Shown here in pieces: positions 58,932 to 61,158 of a stretch of DNA of 61,158 nucleotides. The number at the start of each line of letters is the position of its first letter. Position 1 is the stretch's first letter. The stretch covers positions 1-61,158 of the forward strand of contig JAMPXC010000016.1 of the NCBI GenBank assembly GCA_023701385.1. The letters run 5' to 3'. Source of the stretch: Pseudobdellovibrio sp. (GTDB lineage Bacteria > Bdellovibrionota > Bdellovibrionia > Bdellovibrionales > Bdellovibrionaceae). Made by a program: the position numbers and the translations under genes. Under the pieces are notes generated by a model. That model had not been told where the DNA came from, ran no database searches, and saw only the letters and a list, made by a program, of their open reading frames with translations.

Positions 58932-60818
58932 ATGTCTCAAAAAGTCAGCTTGGCCGATTTAATTTCACTCGGCACACATCAAAGTAAAAAATGGGATTGG
59001 AACTGGTACATCTTATTTGTGACGTGGTTTTTCACCACAAATACCAAGACCACTCTGGATCAAAAACTTGATTATCTAAATCATCTTCTTGAAAACAACG
59101 CTCAATTTAGAGAAGTATTTATCAAAAAGTGGACGATATTTATCGAACAGGTTCAGTTCGATTCATTATGGGTTCATACATTTAGTGGCGAATCCGATTC
59201 GTTTATCCAAGAATTGATTTGGGCTTTAAATCAAAAAATTATTTCTGCGCCCCCTCAAGGTTGCGAAATTTCTCATCTTGTGGATGAGGTTTTACAATTA
59301 GATGTTCAGTTGGATAATTACCGTCATTTTGATTCAGCTAACTTTATTAAAATTTTATCTTATTTTCCCGACGAAAAGATTTCGTATTTAGTGAATGAAG
59401 TTCAAGCATCGTTAGTTCGTTCGATTTATATTCTTTCAAGCAAAAACATGTCAGATATTTATTCGTCAATTTTTAAAATGCCATCATCAGAAAAGTTTAG
59501 TTCGGACTTTGTTAAAGTTCTTAAAGTAATTAGTTTGCAAGAAATCAGCGACATGCAGACGTTAAAAGCTTTAAATGCCAGCAATATGACGATGATCAAT
59601 AGCACCATTGAAAACTTTCGTGAAACTGGTGTAAGTCTTAACGCCCTCTTTAGAATTAAAAAGATTAAGTCCCGTTTGCAAAGAATCGTGCATCTGACAA
59701 AAATGTATGAAGATTATAATTTTAAATCGTTAGCCGCTATTTTAGCTGAAAGAAAAAACTTCTATTCTCTGAAGTTTCAATTTTTTCATTACAGTAGTCA
59801 GCTTATTGAAATAGTGTCTTTAACCAGCGCAGAAACCGGCGATCACTACGTGGGCCGTTCTCGCCAGGCCATTGCTAAGCTTTTTACCAGCGCGTGCGGT
59901 GGCGGCTTTATTACGGGCTTTACGGTACTGATTAAAACACTTTCGTCATACATGCACTTAGCTCCGTTTTTATCCGGCGTTCTGAATGGACTAAATTATT
60001 CCCTCTGTTTTATTATCATTTATCTATTAGGTTTTACTTTAGCCACGAAGCAACCAGCAGCTATTGCCGCTCACTTAACTTACCAGTGGGAAAAACTAAC
60101 TAAATCAGAAATCTTAGATGAAATCGACTCGGTCTTTAAATCGCAGTTTTGGGCGGTACTAGGTAACGTAGGAATTGTGATCCCAACAGTCCTGCTATTT
60201 TCATACTTATCAGAGTTAGCCTTTCATCAAAACTTTATGAGCCCTGAAAAAGCGCAAGCCCAAATCGTCTCGATGTCGATTTTAAGCTTTACGCCTTTTT
60301 ATGCATTTCTCACAGGTTACTTTTTGTGGTTTTCAACGTTCGTTTCTGGAGCTGCCGATAACTTTTTTAAAGTCTATAAATTTGATGAAGTTATTTTAAA
60401 CTCTCCGAAGATTCTTTCGTTCTTATCGCCAGCAAATAAAAGAAAGTGGGCAAACTTTTTAAAAAATAATTTCGGAGCTCTTTGCGGCAACACGGTTCTA
60501 GGTTTTATTCTGGGTATAGTCCCTGTCTTCGGTGACTTCTTAGGATTACCTATTGATGTCCGCCACGTCACATTATCATCGGGCAATATAGCCGCTGCAG
60601 TTTATACTCTTGGTATAGATGTCTTCTACAAGCCAGAAATTTACTTAGCAATCTTAGGTGTATTTACGACAGGTTTATTAAATCTTTCAGTTTCATTTAT
60701 GATTTCTCTACGAGTCGCAGAAAGTTCAAATGCCTTGTCTGAAAAATCATTAGACCAAAACTATTCGAAGAGTTTATTGAATTTGTATATTTTAAAAAAA
60801 ATAGGATTAAGAAAGTAA
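58932..60818 (+). CDS. Membrane protein of the Gcr/COG4389 site-specific recombinase family
   Basis: This 628-residue protein has a soluble, helical N-terminal half (about 1-300) and a C-terminal half with seven or so hydrophobic segments. The family region begins at E-T-G-D-H-Y-V-G-R-S-R-Q-A-I, followed by the S-A-C-G-G-G-F-I-T-G-F-T segment, and later has P-V-F-G-D-F-L-G-L-P-I-D-V-R-H-V-T-L-S-S-G in two adjoining parts. The family name comes from the gonococcal gcr gene, but a polytopic membrane protein is an unlikely recombinase; the true role is unknown. It lies 59 bases after the antiporter gene. Confidence 0.8.
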   Translation: MSQKVSLADLISLGTHQSKKWDWNWYILFVTWFFTTNTKTTLDQKLDYLNHLLENNAQFREVFIKKWTIFIEQVQFDSLWVHTFSGESDSFIQELIWALNQKIISAPPQGCEISHLVDEVLQLDVQLDNYRHFDSANFIKILSYFPDEKISYLVNEVQASLVRSIYILSSKNMSDIYSSIFKMPSSEKFSSDFVKVLKVISLQEISDMQTLKALNASNMTMINSTIENFRETGVSLNALFRIKKIKSRLQRIVHLTKMYEDYNFKSLAAILAERKNFYSLKFQFFHYSSQLIEIVSLTSAETGDHYVGRSRQAIAKLFTSACGGGFITGFTVLIKTLSSYMHLAPFLSGVLNGLNYSLCFIIIYLLGFTLATKQPAAIAAHLTYQWEKLTKSEILDEIDSVFKSQFWAVLGNVGIVIPTVLLFSYLSELAFHQNFMSPEKAQAQIVSMSILSFTPFYAFLTGYFLWFSTFVSGAADNFFKVYKFDEVILNSPKILSFLSPANKRKWANFLKNNFGALCGNTVLGFILGIVPVFGDFLGLPIDVRHVTLSSGNIAAAVYTLGIDVFYKPEIYLAILGVFTTGLLNLSVSFMISLRVAESSNALSEKSLDQNYSKSLLNLYILKKIGLRK

Positions 60819-60849
60819 GATTTAATTCTAATTGATTATCAACCCCAAC

Positions 60850-60892
60850 AACGAGTAATTAGGAGTTAATTACTCGTTATTCATATTTTTTT
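60850..60892 (+). terminator. Long hairpin terminator after the COG4389 gene
   Basis: A perfect 12-base stem, AACGAGTAATTA (60850-60861) and TAATTACTCGTT (60867-60878), has a 5-base loop and a T-rich run at 60885-60892. The rest of the 200-base gap to the tRNA holds a second small hairpin, AATTTTC/GAAAATT near 61001-61018, just 3' of the tRNA on the - strand. Confidence 0.82.
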
Positions 60893-61018
60893 CCTGAAAC
60901 TAACTAGGAATTCCAGCTCCTGTTGCGAAATAAAAAAATAACAAAGACATGTTATTAAAAGTCGTTATTTAATTTTTGTGATTATTTAAAACAGTGATCA
61001 ATTTTCCAGAGAGAAAAT

Positions 61019-61095
<77 letters not shown>

Positions 61096-61158
61096 ACTGT
61101 CTGTAGAGGAACAAATTAATCCTTATCGACTTCAATTGTCAAATATTTCGCTGGAAAA

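Overview
The window is about 61 kb of chromosomal DNA with low to moderate GC, densely packed with genes. It most resembles a Bdellovibrio-like member of the Bdellovibrionota, perhaps a low-GC Pseudobdellovibrionaceae. The pointers are a TIGR02147-type regulator next to secreted proteins of no known family, many short exported proteins, basic low-complexity tails on housekeeping proteins, and Gram-negative envelope genes (lpxD, prc, Lol-like ABC parts). The assignment is inference from gene content. There are no phage genes, insertion sequences, rRNA operons or CRISPR arrays.

Layout. 1-3.9 kb: end of fusA with its terminator, small exported proteins and a CNNM/CBS membrane protein. 3.9-14 kb: pyrE, an M3 oligopeptidase, an M24 peptidase, an XRE regulator, the folate operon folB-folKP-folC, and 2-oxoacid dehydrogenase E1 alpha/beta with a methyltransferase. 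14-22.5 kb: htpX, a quinone-reductase-like flavoprotein bracketed by identical inverted terminators, the tail-specific protease, two HAD-type proteins and topA. 22.4-27.8 kb: a tightly overlapping five-gene envelope operon (ABC ATPase, FtsX-type permease, LolA-like protein, second permease, predicted outer-membrane barrel). 28-34.1 kb: a lipid locus with a ketoacyl synthase III fused to a heme-oxygenase-like diiron domain, a helical protein of unknown function, two fatty-acid-hydroxylase-type His-box proteins and an exported phospholipase D-like protein. 34.2-39.9 kb: phosphatase, a 36-residue basic protein, tex, infA, an H1-like protein and lpxD. 40-43 kb: a TIGR02147 regulator with a secreted HExxH protein and a divergent exported protein, framed by inverted copies of a two-hairpin repeat. 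43-52 kb: rlmL-like methyltransferase, ETF-quinone oxidoreductase, nitrilase-like hydrolase, ribosomal proteins L24, L28 and S18, an Hpt protein and a glycosidase-like lipoprotein. 52-56.8 kb: a complete cyanophycin operon (cphA, isoaspartyl dipeptidase-like gene, cphB). 57-61.1 kb: a CPA2 antiporter, a membrane protein of the so-called site-specific recombinase family, and tRNA-Pro(TGG).

The two systems most worth following are the cyanophycin operon, which would let a predator store prey nitrogen as Asp-Arg polymer and which carries a dipeptidase with an altered metal centre, and the diiron-rich lipid locus built around the synthase-oxidase fusion. Next come the ABC/LolA/barrel operon, a possible structured small RNA at 47.75-47.84 kb, and the two-hairpin repeat pair around the regulator module. 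No stretch longer than about 300 bases lacks a gene; the longest gaps (13912-14175, 27777-27993, 60819-61018) are described in the entries near them.
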